Assembly (NCBI GenBank): GCA_903845345.1
Contig: CAIMXF010000343.1
Span: 1-45,773 of the forward strand
Length of the DNA: 45,773 nucleotides
Source: an uncultured beta proteobacterium
GTDB taxonomy: Bacteria > Pseudomonadota > Gammaproteobacteria > Burkholderiales > Burkholderiaceae_C
Direction of reading: 5' to 3'
A program made the translations under genes and the position numbers. Of the stretch, positions 21,392 to 29,530 are shown piece by piece (position 1 is the stretch's first letter; every line of letters begins with the position of its first letter). The notes beneath the pieces were generated by a model, which did not search any database, was not told the DNA's origin, and was given only the letters and a program-made list of their open reading frames with translations.

Positions 21392-24300
21392 ATGAAGCTG
21401 CCGATCATGTTCTCGACGCGCTCCCTGCTCGGATGCGCCGGCGCACTCGCCGCCGCCGGCGTCCTGTCGCTCGCCGCCTGCGGAGGCGGCTCGAAGACCG
21501 AGTCGAACACCGTCACCGTGCAGGGCGACGTGCCCATCGCGTATGCCAAGCGCGTCAACACGATCGCGCTGAACCCGACCAACTCCGGGCCGTCCGCCGA
21601 CGGCGGCGACCTGATGATCCGCGAGAAGTCCTCGCCGAGCGCGCCCGAGCACAACATGACGGCGCAGTTCACGATGGGCAAGGGCGACGTCCAGACGCCC
21701 GAGGTGTCGTGGGACGGCAAGAAGATCCTGTTCTCGATGCGCTGCAACGCCGCCAACGCGGTGACGATCGGCGGCGTGCCGGCCTGCACCGGCCGCTGGA
21801 ACATCTGGGAATACGACATGACCACCGGCGGCCTGACCGGCGGCACGTTCCGGCGCATCACGTCGTCCGCCGGCGACGACGACATCCACCCGGTCTACCT
21901 GCCCGCGGGGCAGGGCATCGTGTTCACGTCGAACCGCCAGACCGAGTCCATGCCGAACCAGGCGCTGGGCCACAGCTACTACGCGCTGGACGAATACGAG
22001 CGCGAACGCGTGTCCAACCTGCACACGATGGCCCTGGACGGCAGCAACATCACGCAGATCTCGTTCAACCAGAGCCACGACCGCAACCCCGTCATCCGGC
22101 CGAACGGCCAGATCATGTTCTCGCGCTGGGACCACGTCGGCGGCCGCAACCACTTCAAGGTGTTCACGGTCAACCCGGACGGCACCGACATGTTCGTGCT
22201 GTACGGCTCGCACAGCGACGGCAACAGCTTCCTGCACCCGCGCGACATGGATCCGAACGGCAAGTACGCGGGCTTCCTGACGGCCGACGTGATGCCGCTG
22301 CAGCGCACGCAGGAAGGCGGCGCGCTGATGATGGTCGACGCGGCGCACTACTCCGAGCAGAACACGCCGGCGACGCCGGCCGTGCCCGCCACGGGCGGCG
22401 AGGTGCAGGCCACGACCACGCAGATCACGCTCGACGAAGGCCTGTCGATTTACGGCCGCATCACCTCGCCGTACCCGCTGTGGGACGGCACCGATCGCGT
22501 GCTGATGTCGTACCGGCCGTGCGAGGTGACCAACAACGGCGTCGTCGTGCCGTGCTCCACGCTCAGCGCCGACGAGATCGCCCTGCTGTCCGACATGGAC
22601 CGGTCGGTGGCCGACGTCGCGGCCGATCCGATCAAGAACAACGTGCCGCCGCCGTACGCGGTCTACATGTTCGACCCGGCCAACCAGTCGATGCTGCCCA
22701 TCGCCACGCCGCCCGCCGGCTTCATGTACGTCGACCCGGTCGCCATCCAGGCGCGCACCGAGCCGGCCACCAGCTCGCCCGCGGCGCTCGACTCGACCCT
22801 CGCGTCGCAGCACATGGGCACGCTCGACGTGCGCAGCGTCTACGACACCGACGGCCTGGGCCGCATGGGCGAAGGCATGCTGACCGCCTCCGACGCGAAT
22901 GCCGGCTGCACCGCGCCGCTGATCCCGCAGACGAAGCCGATCGACGTCAACGACACGCGTGCCTCGGTCGCCGACATCAACCTCATCAAGGATCCGGCCA
23001 ACGCGGCCTACAACTGCGCGCCGGCGCGCTTCATCCGCGCGGTGCGCGCGGTGGCCCCGCCCACCAACATGATGAAGATGCGCAGTTCGCTGGGCGAGAC
23101 CGACTTCGAGGCCCAGCAGGTGCTCGGCTACGCGCCGATCGAACCCGATGGCTCGTTCAAGCTGAACGTGCCGGCCGACACGCCGATCGCGCTGGCCGTG
23201 ATCGACGCGCAAGGCCGCGCGCTGCAGACGCACACCAACTGGATCCAGGTGCGCCCCGGCGAACGCCGCACCTGCGACGGCTGCCACAGCCCGCGCCGCG
23301 GCGCGCCGATCAACTCGGGCGCGATCGCCAACACCGTGCCCGCGGGCATCCTGGCCTCGATGGCCGCCGCGCACCAGTCCGGCGAGACGATGGCCGACAC
23401 GCACGTGCGGCTCGACCCGACGGCCGCGATGCTCAAGCCCGACATGGTGTCCACCGACATCTGGGCCGACACGACCAAGGCCGGCGTCACCGCCCGCCCG
23501 GCCGTCGCGCTGCGCTACACCGGCAACCCGAACCCCGCCGACGACCTCGTCACGCCGGCACCGGTCAACGGCGTCATCAACTACCCGACGCACATCCAGC
23601 CACTGTGGACGCGCGATCGCGGCGCCAACACCTGCACCTCGTGCCACAACATCTCCGACCACACCGACCTGAGCGCCACCATCGGCGGCGACGGGCGCGT
23701 CGTGTCGTACGACCGGCTGATGATCGGCGACCCGCAGCTCGACTCGTCCGGCCGCCCGATCATCTTCTTCGATGACGGCGTGCCGATGGTGCAGCGCCTG
23801 GACGCGCTGGTGAACACCGCCGCCAGCGAAGGAGAGGCCACGGGCCTGGCGCGCAAGAGCCGGCTGGTCGAGATCCTGTCGGGCCAGAACCTGATGTCCG
23901 ACGACGCCGCGAAGGCCGCGCATCCGAACCCGCCCTCGACCGCGCCGGATCACTCCAAGATGCTCAATCGCGCCGAGATGCGCCTGCTGGCCGAGTGGAT
24001 CGACACCGGCGGCAAGTACTACAACGACCCGTTCGACCCGACCAGCGGCACCCGCATCGTGCCGACGCTCGACGAGGACAGCTTCATCGCCTCGGTCTAC
24101 CCGATCGTCGAGAGCACCTGCGCGACCTGCCACATGGCCCATGGATCCACCAACACGCCCACCGGCGCGACCTCGTTCACCAACAACCGCTACGTGCTCA
24201 CCGGCGATCCCGATGGCGACTGGGGCGTGACGATGACGATGGTGTCCGACACCTGCCATCCGCCGGTGGACTACCTGCTGGCCAAGCCGTCGACCATCCC

Positions 24301-24406
24301 GCACCCGGACGGCGCGACCAGCCAGACCACTGCAGTACTGCCCGCGAACAGCGCGAACTATGCGACCATCGCCAACTGGATCGCAGCGGGCTGCCTGACT
24401 CCATGA
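21392..24406 (+). CDS. HzsA-like / PD40-propeller multiheme c-type cytochrome lipoprotein
   Basis: Lipobox LSLAACGGG; WD40/PD40-like repeats (DGKKILFSMR, QGIVFTSNR, NGQIMFSRWD); three CxxCH motifs (CDGCH, CTSCH, CATCH) in the C-terminal half. Confidence 0.85.
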   Translation: MKLPIMFSTRSLLGCAGALAAAGVLSLAACGGGSKTESNTVTVQGDVPIAYAKRVNTIALNPTNSGPSADGGDLMIREKSSPSAPEHNMTAQFTMGKGDVQTPEVSWDGKKILFSMRCNAANAVTIGGVPACTGRWNIWEYDMTTGGLTGGTFRRITSSAGDDDIHPVYLPAGQGIVFTSNRQTESMPNQALGHSYYALDEYERERVSNLHTMALDGSNITQISFNQSHDRNPVIRPNGQIMFSRWDHVGGRNHFKVFTVNPDGTDMFVLYGSHSDGNSFLHPRDMDPNGKYAGFLTADVMPLQRTQEGGALMMVDAAHYSEQNTPATPAVPATGGEVQATTTQITLDEGLSIYGRITSPYPLWDGTDRVLMSYRPCEVTNNGVVVPCSTLSADEIALLSDMDRSVADVAADPIKNNVPPPYAVYMFDPANQSMLPIATPPAGFMYVDPVAIQARTEPATSSPAALDSTLASQHMGTLDVRSVYDTDGLGRMGEGMLTASDANAGCTAPLIPQTKPIDVNDTRASVADINLIKDPANAAYNCAPARFIRAVRAVAPPTNMMKMRSSLGETDFEAQQVLGYAPIEPDGSFKLNVPADTPIALAVIDAQGRALQTHTNWIQVRPGERRTCDGCHSPRRGAPINSGAIANTVPAGILASMAAAHQSGETMADTHVRLDPTAAMLKPDMVSTDIWADTTKAGVTARPAVALRYTGNPNPADDLVTPAPVNGVINYPTHIQPLWTRDRGANTCTSCHNISDHTDLSATIGGDGRVVSYDRLMIGDPQLDSSGRPIIFFDDGVPMVQRLDALVNTAASEGEATGLARKSRLVEILSGQNLMSDDAAKAAHPNPPSTAPDHSKMLNRAEMRLLAEWIDTGGKYYNDPFDPTSGTRIVPTLDEDSFIASVYPIVESTCATCHMAHGSTNTPTGATSFTNNRYVLTGDPDGDWGVTMTMVSDTCHPPVDYLLAKPSTIPHPDGATSQTTAVLPANSANYATIANWIAAGCLTP

Positions 24407-25062
24407 CGATGAAGCTCTCGAAGATGACTCTTTCTCTCGGCGTCCGCGCCGGCGCCATGGCGAACGCGACGCTCGCGGCCGCCCTGCTCGCCGGTTGCGG
24501 CGGCGGCGGCGACCCGCTGACCAACCCGGGCAACGTGACGAACCCGACGACCACCGGCGGCGCCTCGCTCGCGTTTCCCTATTTCGAGAAGTGCATCTTC
24601 CCGATCTTCCTGAAGCAGTTGCCCATCACGCAGAATGGCGTCACTTCGACGAACACCTGCGCGGGCTCGGGCTGCCATGACAGCAACACCGGCACCGGCG
24701 GCGCGTTGCGCGTGATCGTCGCGGCCTCCGCGGTGGCCGACTCCGACCTGACGGCCGCGGCGACCGACTCCGCCACGGCCACCGCGATTCGCGCCACGGA
24801 CATGTACAAGAACTTCTATTCGGCGCAGGGGGTCACCGTGTTCGGCAGCCCGCTGCAGAGCCGGCTGTTCGACAAGCCCCTTGTCCTCAACGTGCTGCAT
24901 GGCGGCGGCCGCATCTTCGCGAGCGAGGACGATCCGAACGCGAAGCTGATCAACTACTGGATCAGCCATCCCGTGCCCAACGGCCAGGACGAATTCAGCA
25001 GCTCCAGCTACAGCATGTTCACTCCTGCGGATCCGGCGACGGGTACGTGCAACACGCAATGA
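24403..25062 (+). CDS. Small exported lipoprotein, cytochrome c-like with CX4CH motif
   Basis: Lipobox LLAGCGGGG; YFEKCIFPIFLKQL...TNTCAGSGCHDS resembles the PIF..C..CH region of small planctomycete-type cytochromes. Start overlaps the previous stop (ATGA). Confidence 0.7.
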   Translation: MTMKLSKMTLSLGVRAGAMANATLAAALLAGCGGGGDPLTNPGNVTNPTTTGGASLAFPYFEKCIFPIFLKQLPITQNGVTSTNTCAGSGCHDSNTGTGGALRVIVAASAVADSDLTAAATDSATATAIRATDMYKNFYSAQGVTVFGSPLQSRLFDKPLVLNVLHGGGRIFASEDDPNAKLINYWISHPVPNGQDEFSSSSYSMFTPADPATGTCNTQ

Positions 25063-26075
25063 ACGGCGTCCGCGCCGTGTCGTCGCCCTCCATGCCGCCC
25101 CGGGTGATCGCGGGCTTGCTGGCGTGCATGCTCGCGCTCGCCTGCGTGGGCGTGCGCGCGGCCGACGCGCCGACCCCGGCGCCCGTCGCCGCGGCTGCAT
25201 CGGCGCCCGCTCCGGTCGCCGCCGCGTCGGCGCCCGAGGCCGCGGCTTCCGCGCCTGCCGAGGCGGCGTCCGCGGTCGAGGCCAGGCCGTTGATCGCCAC
25301 GGTGCCGGTGCCCGGTTCGACGACGACCGTCGACATCCCCGCGCCGCTCGCGACCGTCTCGGCGCCGACGGTGCCGGTGGCCGACTCGGTGCCCGGCGGC
25401 GACAAGGTGGAGCGCGTGCAGGTCACCGATCCGTTCATCGAGCTGCACACGTTCCCGGGGCGCGGCTATCCGATCTTCTATGTCGCCGGCCGCGGCGAAT
25501 GGGTGTCCATCGAGCTGCGCCACACCGACTGGTACAAGGTGCGCACGGCCACCGGCAAGGTGGGCTGGGTCACGCGCACGCAGTTGCAGACCACGCTGGC
25601 CGAGAACGGCCTGCAGACCGACTTCGGCGACGTCGCCTTCAACGACTACCTGGCGCGCCGCTGGGAGCTCGGCGCGGGCTACGGCCGCTTCCACCAGGAG
25701 CCGATGATCAAGTTCTGGGTGTCGTTCCGACTCTCGGACACGCTCAGCCTCGAATCGACGCTGGGCCAGGTGCAGGGCGTGTTCTCCGGCACCTCGCTGT
25801 GGCACGTCAACCTGCAGGCCGAGCCCTGGTCCGACCAGCGCTTCTCGCCGTTCGCGGGCATCGGCATCGGGCAGTTCAAGAACATCCCGAACCAGAGCCT
25901 GGTCAACTTCCAGACCACCAACGCGCGCCTGGCGGACGCCATCGTCGGCGCGCGCTACCACCTCACCGATCGCTTCATGATCCGGGCCGACTACGCGATC
26001 TACACCGCGTTCGTGTCCGAACAGCGCTCGCTCGAGTACCGCGCGGCCACCGCCGGACTCTCCTTCTTCTTCTGA
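25059..26075 (+). CDS. SH3-domain plus outer-membrane beta-barrel protein
   Basis: Signal peptide, Ala/Ser/Pro linker, SH3b-like VTDPFIELHTFPGRGYPIFYVAGRGEWVSIELRHTDWYKVRTATGKVGWVTR, then alternating beta strands ending in LSFFF. ATGA overlap with the previous gene. Confidence 0.8.
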   Translation: MNGVRAVSSPSMPPRVIAGLLACMLALACVGVRAADAPTPAPVAAAASAPAPVAAASAPEAAASAPAEAASAVEARPLIATVPVPGSTTTVDIPAPLATVSAPTVPVADSVPGGDKVERVQVTDPFIELHTFPGRGYPIFYVAGRGEWVSIELRHTDWYKVRTATGKVGWVTRTQLQTTLAENGLQTDFGDVAFNDYLARRWELGAGYGRFHQEPMIKFWVSFRLSDTLSLESTLGQVQGVFSGTSLWHVNLQAEPWSDQRFSPFAGIGIGQFKNIPNQSLVNFQTTNARLADAIVGARYHLTDRFMIRADYAIYTAFVSEQRSLEYRAATAGLSFFF

Positions 26076-26085
26076 TGCGCCGCCC

Positions 26086-26793
26086 ATGACCGCCAAGAGC
26101 CGCTCCAAAACCGCCGCACCTCTCGCGAAGCTCGCCATCGCCGCGCGCATGGCCGCCGCCACGCTCTCCACCGCGTGCCTGCTCGCGCTGCTCGCGCACG
26201 GCAGCGCGCACGCGGCCGACGCGCCCGCCGCGGACACGCCCGACCAGGTGGTCGTGCCCGAGGTCGACCGCCGCGACGTGCACAAGCCGAAGTACCCGTC
26301 CAACGACTTCGAGATCGGCCTGTTCGGCGGCACCTACTCGTCGCAGAACTTCGGCACCGCGTTCGCCTGGGGCGGCCGGCTGGGCTACGACATCACCGAA
26401 GACTTCTTCGTCGAGGCCACCTACGGCAAGTCCAAGGTGAGCGACAAGGAGTTCCGGCAGATCCTGCCGGGCGGCATCTTCACGGCCGAACAGCAAAAGC
26501 TGAAGTACTACGACCTGTCGCTGGGCTGGAACTTCCTGCCGGGCGAGATCTTCATCGGCAAGAACTGGGCGAAGGCCTCGACGATGTACGCGATCGGCGG
26601 CATCGGCAGCACGTCCTTCGATTCGCAACGCATGCAGACCTGGAACTTCGGCCTGGGCGCCAAGCTGTTCCTGGCCGACTGGGTCGCGCTGCGTGCCGAC
26701 GTCCGCGACCACATCTACACGCTCGACTTGCTCGGCAAGCGCGGCTCCACGCAGAACCCCGAAGTCACGCTCGGATTCTCTTTCTTCTACTGA
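26086..26793 (+). CDS. Outer-membrane beta-barrel protein
   Basis: Signal peptide; FEIGLFGGTYSSQNFGTAFAWGGRLGYDITEDFFVEATYG...TLGFSFFY with terminal aromatic residue. Confidence 0.8.
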   Translation: MTAKSRSKTAAPLAKLAIAARMAAATLSTACLLALLAHGSAHAADAPAADTPDQVVVPEVDRRDVHKPKYPSNDFEIGLFGGTYSSQNFGTAFAWGGRLGYDITEDFFVEATYGKSKVSDKEFRQILPGGIFTAEQQKLKYYDLSLGWNFLPGEIFIGKNWAKASTMYAIGGIGSTSFDSQRMQTWNFGLGAKLFLADWVALRADVRDHIYTLDLLGKRGSTQNPEVTLGFSFFY

Positions 26794-26890
26794 CATTGCC
26801 GAACCCGCCCCGGCTTGATCGCTCGGTGCCGTCGTCGATATCCCTCACGACGCTTCCGTCTCCACCGTCCGTTCCAGCCAGGTGAACCCC

Positions 26891-27400
26891 ATGCGCATGA
26901 TCCGCTCCGTCTTTTCCGTCGTCGTGGCCGCCGTCCTTGCCACCGCCTGCCTCGCGGCGTCGGCCGCCTCGCCCGCGGCCAATGCCGTCGCGCCCGACTT
27001 CACCCTCCGCGGCGCCGACGGCCGCAACGTGCGCCTGGACGAACTGCGCGGGCAGGTCGTGCTGGTGAACTTCTGGGCCACCTGGTGCGGCCCGTGCCGC
27101 GAAGAGATGCCGCGCCTGGACGTGCTGTACCAGAGGTACCACAAGTCGGGTTTCGTGCTGCTGGGCGTCAACGTCGACGACGACCCGCGCACCGCGCTCG
27201 CCACGGCCGCCAAGCTGGGCGTGAGCTTCCCGGTGCTGCTCGACACCGACAAGAAGGTCAGCAAGCTGTACGACCTCAACACCATGCCGTCGACCCTGGT
27301 GATCGATCGCGACGGCAAGGTGCGCTACCTGACGCGCGGCTACCGCGCCGGCACGGAGCAGGACTACGAGCAGCAGATTCGCGGATTGCTGAAGGAATGA
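26891..27400 (+). CDS. TlpA-like periplasmic thioredoxin-fold protein
   Basis: Signal peptide and VNFWATWCGPCREEMPRLDVLY; cis-Pro region NTMPSTLVIDRDGKVRY. Confidence 0.93.
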   Translation: MRMIRSVFSVVVAAVLATACLAASAASPAANAVAPDFTLRGADGRNVRLDELRGQVVLVNFWATWCGPCREEMPRLDVLYQRYHKSGFVLLGVNVDDDPRTALATAAKLGVSFPVLLDTDKKVSKLYDLNTMPSTLVIDRDGKVRYLTRGYRAGTEQDYEQQIRGLLKE

Positions 27401-27657
27401 CGATGGCACCCTTGCGATCAGTTTCGCGACTCCTCGCGCTCGTCGCTGCCGCCCTCGTGCTCGCGGGCGCGAGCGGCTGCGCGCTCAAGCCCATCGAGCC
27501 CTGGGTCAAGCCCTACGAGCGCGAACGCCTGGCCGATCCGGTGATGAAGACCTCGCTCAACGAGCTGCCGGGTCGCCAGCAGGACCACATCTACACGGTG
27601 CGCGAAGGCTCGCGCGGGGCGACGGGCGTGCAGGGAGGCGGCTGTGGCTGCAATTAG
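27397..27657 (+). CDS. DUF4266 lipoprotein
   Basis: Lipobox AGASGCALKP; VKPYERERLADPVM...GVQGGGCGCN C-terminus, characteristic of DUF4266. ATGA overlap with the thioredoxin gene. Confidence 0.88.
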   Translation: MTMAPLRSVSRLLALVAAALVLAGASGCALKPIEPWVKPYERERLADPVMKTSLNELPGRQQDHIYTVREGSRGATGVQGGGCGCN

Positions 27658-28753
27658 GAACGCCGCCAAGGTCGCGGGCCTCGTGGGCGGCGCGATCGCC
27701 GCGAGCTCGGTGCAGGCGGTCGACCTGCCCGAGGACCGCGCCGAGACGATGTACCACCTGTACGACGGCGGCGGCGTGATCGCGCAGGGGCCGGCGGTGC
27801 TGATCCGCAAGAGCATGCTCGATCGCGTCGCGTTGTCGGGCAGCTACTACGTCGACGCGGTGAGCAACGCGTCGATCGACGTGGTCACCACCGCCAGCAA
27901 GTACAAGGAGACGCGCGACCAGGCCAACCTCGGACTCGACTACGTCGTGCGCGACTCGCTGATCCACGTGTCCGGGTCGAAGAGCACGGAGCCCGACTAC
28001 ATCGCCAACACGCTCAGCATCGACCTGACGCAGGACGTCTTCGGCGGCATGACCACCGTCGTTCTCGGCTACAGCCACGCCGACGACAAGGTGGGCCAGC
28101 ACGGCACGCCCGGCTGGATCGGCTCGGCGCACCACTGGCAGTACCGCCTGGGCGTCACGCAGATCCTCACGCCGCGCTGGACGGCCAGCGCCAACCTCGA
28201 GTCGGTCGACGACGACGGCTACCTCGGCAGCCCGTACCGTCTCGCCCGCGTGTTCGGCACCTTCGTCCACGAGAACGATCCGACCACGCGCGAGAGCAAG
28301 GCGCTCAAGCTGTCGACCACCGGCGACATCACGCCCGAGGGCGCCGAGCACCGCCGCTCGTTCCGCGCCGAGTACCGCTACTACTGGGACACCTGGGGCG
28401 TGCGCGGCCACACGCTGGAGCTGGGCTACAACCGCGACATCGCGCCGGGCTGGCTGTTCGAGAGCTTCATGCGCTACTACCGCCAGAACCACGCGCTGTT
28501 CTACAGCGACAACGCGCCCGACCAGACGCTGTACGTGAGCCGCAACCGCGAGCTGAGCACCATGCACGACTTCGGCCCCGGCGCCACGCTGTCGTACACG
28601 CTGCGCAGCGTGCCGGGCAAGTACGACGTCAAGCTGAGCGCGTCGTACCAGTTCATCGATTTCCACTACGCCGACTACACCGACGTGCGCACCGGCAAGC
28701 CGTACTCGTACAAGGCGAGCGTGGTCAACACCGTGCTGTCGGCCACGTTCTAA
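27644..28753 (+). CDS. DUF3570 outer-membrane beta-barrel protein
   Basis: GTG start overlapping DUF4266 by 14 bp; YHLYDGGGVIAQGPAVLIRKSMLDRVALSGSYYVDAVSNASIDVVTTASKYKE is DUF3570-like. C-terminal Phe. Confidence 0.9.
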   Translation: MAAIRNAAKVAGLVGGAIAASSVQAVDLPEDRAETMYHLYDGGGVIAQGPAVLIRKSMLDRVALSGSYYVDAVSNASIDVVTTASKYKETRDQANLGLDYVVRDSLIHVSGSKSTEPDYIANTLSIDLTQDVFGGMTTVVLGYSHADDKVGQHGTPGWIGSAHHWQYRLGVTQILTPRWTASANLESVDDDGYLGSPYRLARVFGTFVHENDPTTRESKALKLSTTGDITPEGAEHRRSFRAEYRYYWDTWGVRGHTLELGYNRDIAPGWLFESFMRYYRQNHALFYSDNAPDQTLYVSRNRELSTMHDFGPGATLSYTLRSVPGKYDVKLSASYQFIDFHYADYTDVRTGKPYSYKASVVNTVLSATF

Positions 28754-28771
28754 AGACAAGAGAGAGCCCGC

Positions 28772-29530
28772 ATGCTGAACCTCACTCGCGCGGCGTTGAT
28801 CGCCCTCGGACTCTGCGCCGCCACGGCGTTCCCCGCCGTCTTCGCGGCCGACGCCCCCGCCGCCGCGGCGTCCGCGCCGCTGCCCGCGGCGGTGGAGGCC
28901 GCGATGCCGGCCGTCACGTCGGCCTCGGCGGCCGTCACGTCGGCGTCGGCGCCCGTCACGGCGGCCTCCGCGCCGACGTTGTCGGCCTCGGCGCCGGACG
29001 CCGCCGCCAGCGGCGCCGCCCCCGCGCCCGAGAGCGCCGCGAGCGCAGCGGCCGCCGCCGCGGCCGCCAGCGAGCCCGCGCCCACCGGCAGCCTCGACGA
29101 CCGCGTGCAGCAGACCAAGGCCGACGTGATCCGCCTGAACCGCGACCTGCTGGTGCTGGAAGAGGAACTGCTGTTCCCCGCCAACACGCAGGTGGCCGTG
29201 TTCGTGTCGATGGACGTCGGCCTGCTGTTCGACCTCGACTCGGTGCAGATCAAGCTCGACGACAAGGTGGTCACCACCTACCTCTACACGCCGCTGGAAG
29301 TGCAGGCGCTGCACCGCGGCGGCGTGCAGCGCGTCTACCTCGGCGACCTGAAGGCCGGCAGCCACGAGATCGTCGCCTTCTTCACCGGCAAGGGTCCGCA
29401 CGACCGCGACTACAAGCGCGCGACGACGATCAAGTTCGACAAGAGCACCGAGCCCAAGTACATCGAGCTGCAGATCCGGGACGTGCAGCAGAAGCTGCAG
29501 CCGGAATTCGACGTCAAAGTCTGGCAGTGA
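28772..29530 (+). CDS. Periplasmic protein of unknown function with Ala/Ser-rich repeat region
   Basis: Signal peptide, 7-aa repeats, coiled region (DDRVQQTKADVIRLNRDLLVLEEELLFP), then a beta-rich PEGA/Ig-like domain. Confidence 0.75.
   Translation: MLNLTRAALIALGLCAATAFPAVFAADAPAAAASAPLPAAVEAAMPAVTSASAAVTSASAPVTAASAPTLSASAPDAAASGAAPAPESAASAAAAAAAASEPAPTGSLDDRVQQTKADVIRLNRDLLVLEEELLFPANTQVAVFVSMDVGLLFDLDSVQIKLDDKVVTTYLYTPLEVQALHRGGVQRVYLGDLKAGSHEIVAFFTGKGPHDRDYKRATTIKFDKSTEPKYIELQIRDVQQKLQPEFDVKVWQ
28910..28993 (+). repeat. Imperfect 21-bp tandem repeat, 4 copies, in-frame
   Basis: gccgtcacgtcggcctcggcg / gccgtcacgtcggcgtcggcg / cccgtcacggcggcctccgcg / ccgacgttgtcggcctcggcg, encoding AVTSASA/AVTSASA/PVTAASA/PTLSASA. 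Confidence 0.8.

Noticed and set aside
20275-23775. 1166-aa plus-strand ORF overlapping apbE and the HzsA-like gene in another frame
   Set aside because: Out-of-frame Arg/His-rich translation; the alternative frames carry recognised motifs.
20168-24304. 1378-aa minus-strand ORF opposite apbE and the HzsA-like gene
   Set aside because: Antisense shadow ORF caused by high GC3. Its translation is compositionally biased (R/H/V/D/G-rich) with no recognisable domain, whereas the plus-strand genes have clear families.
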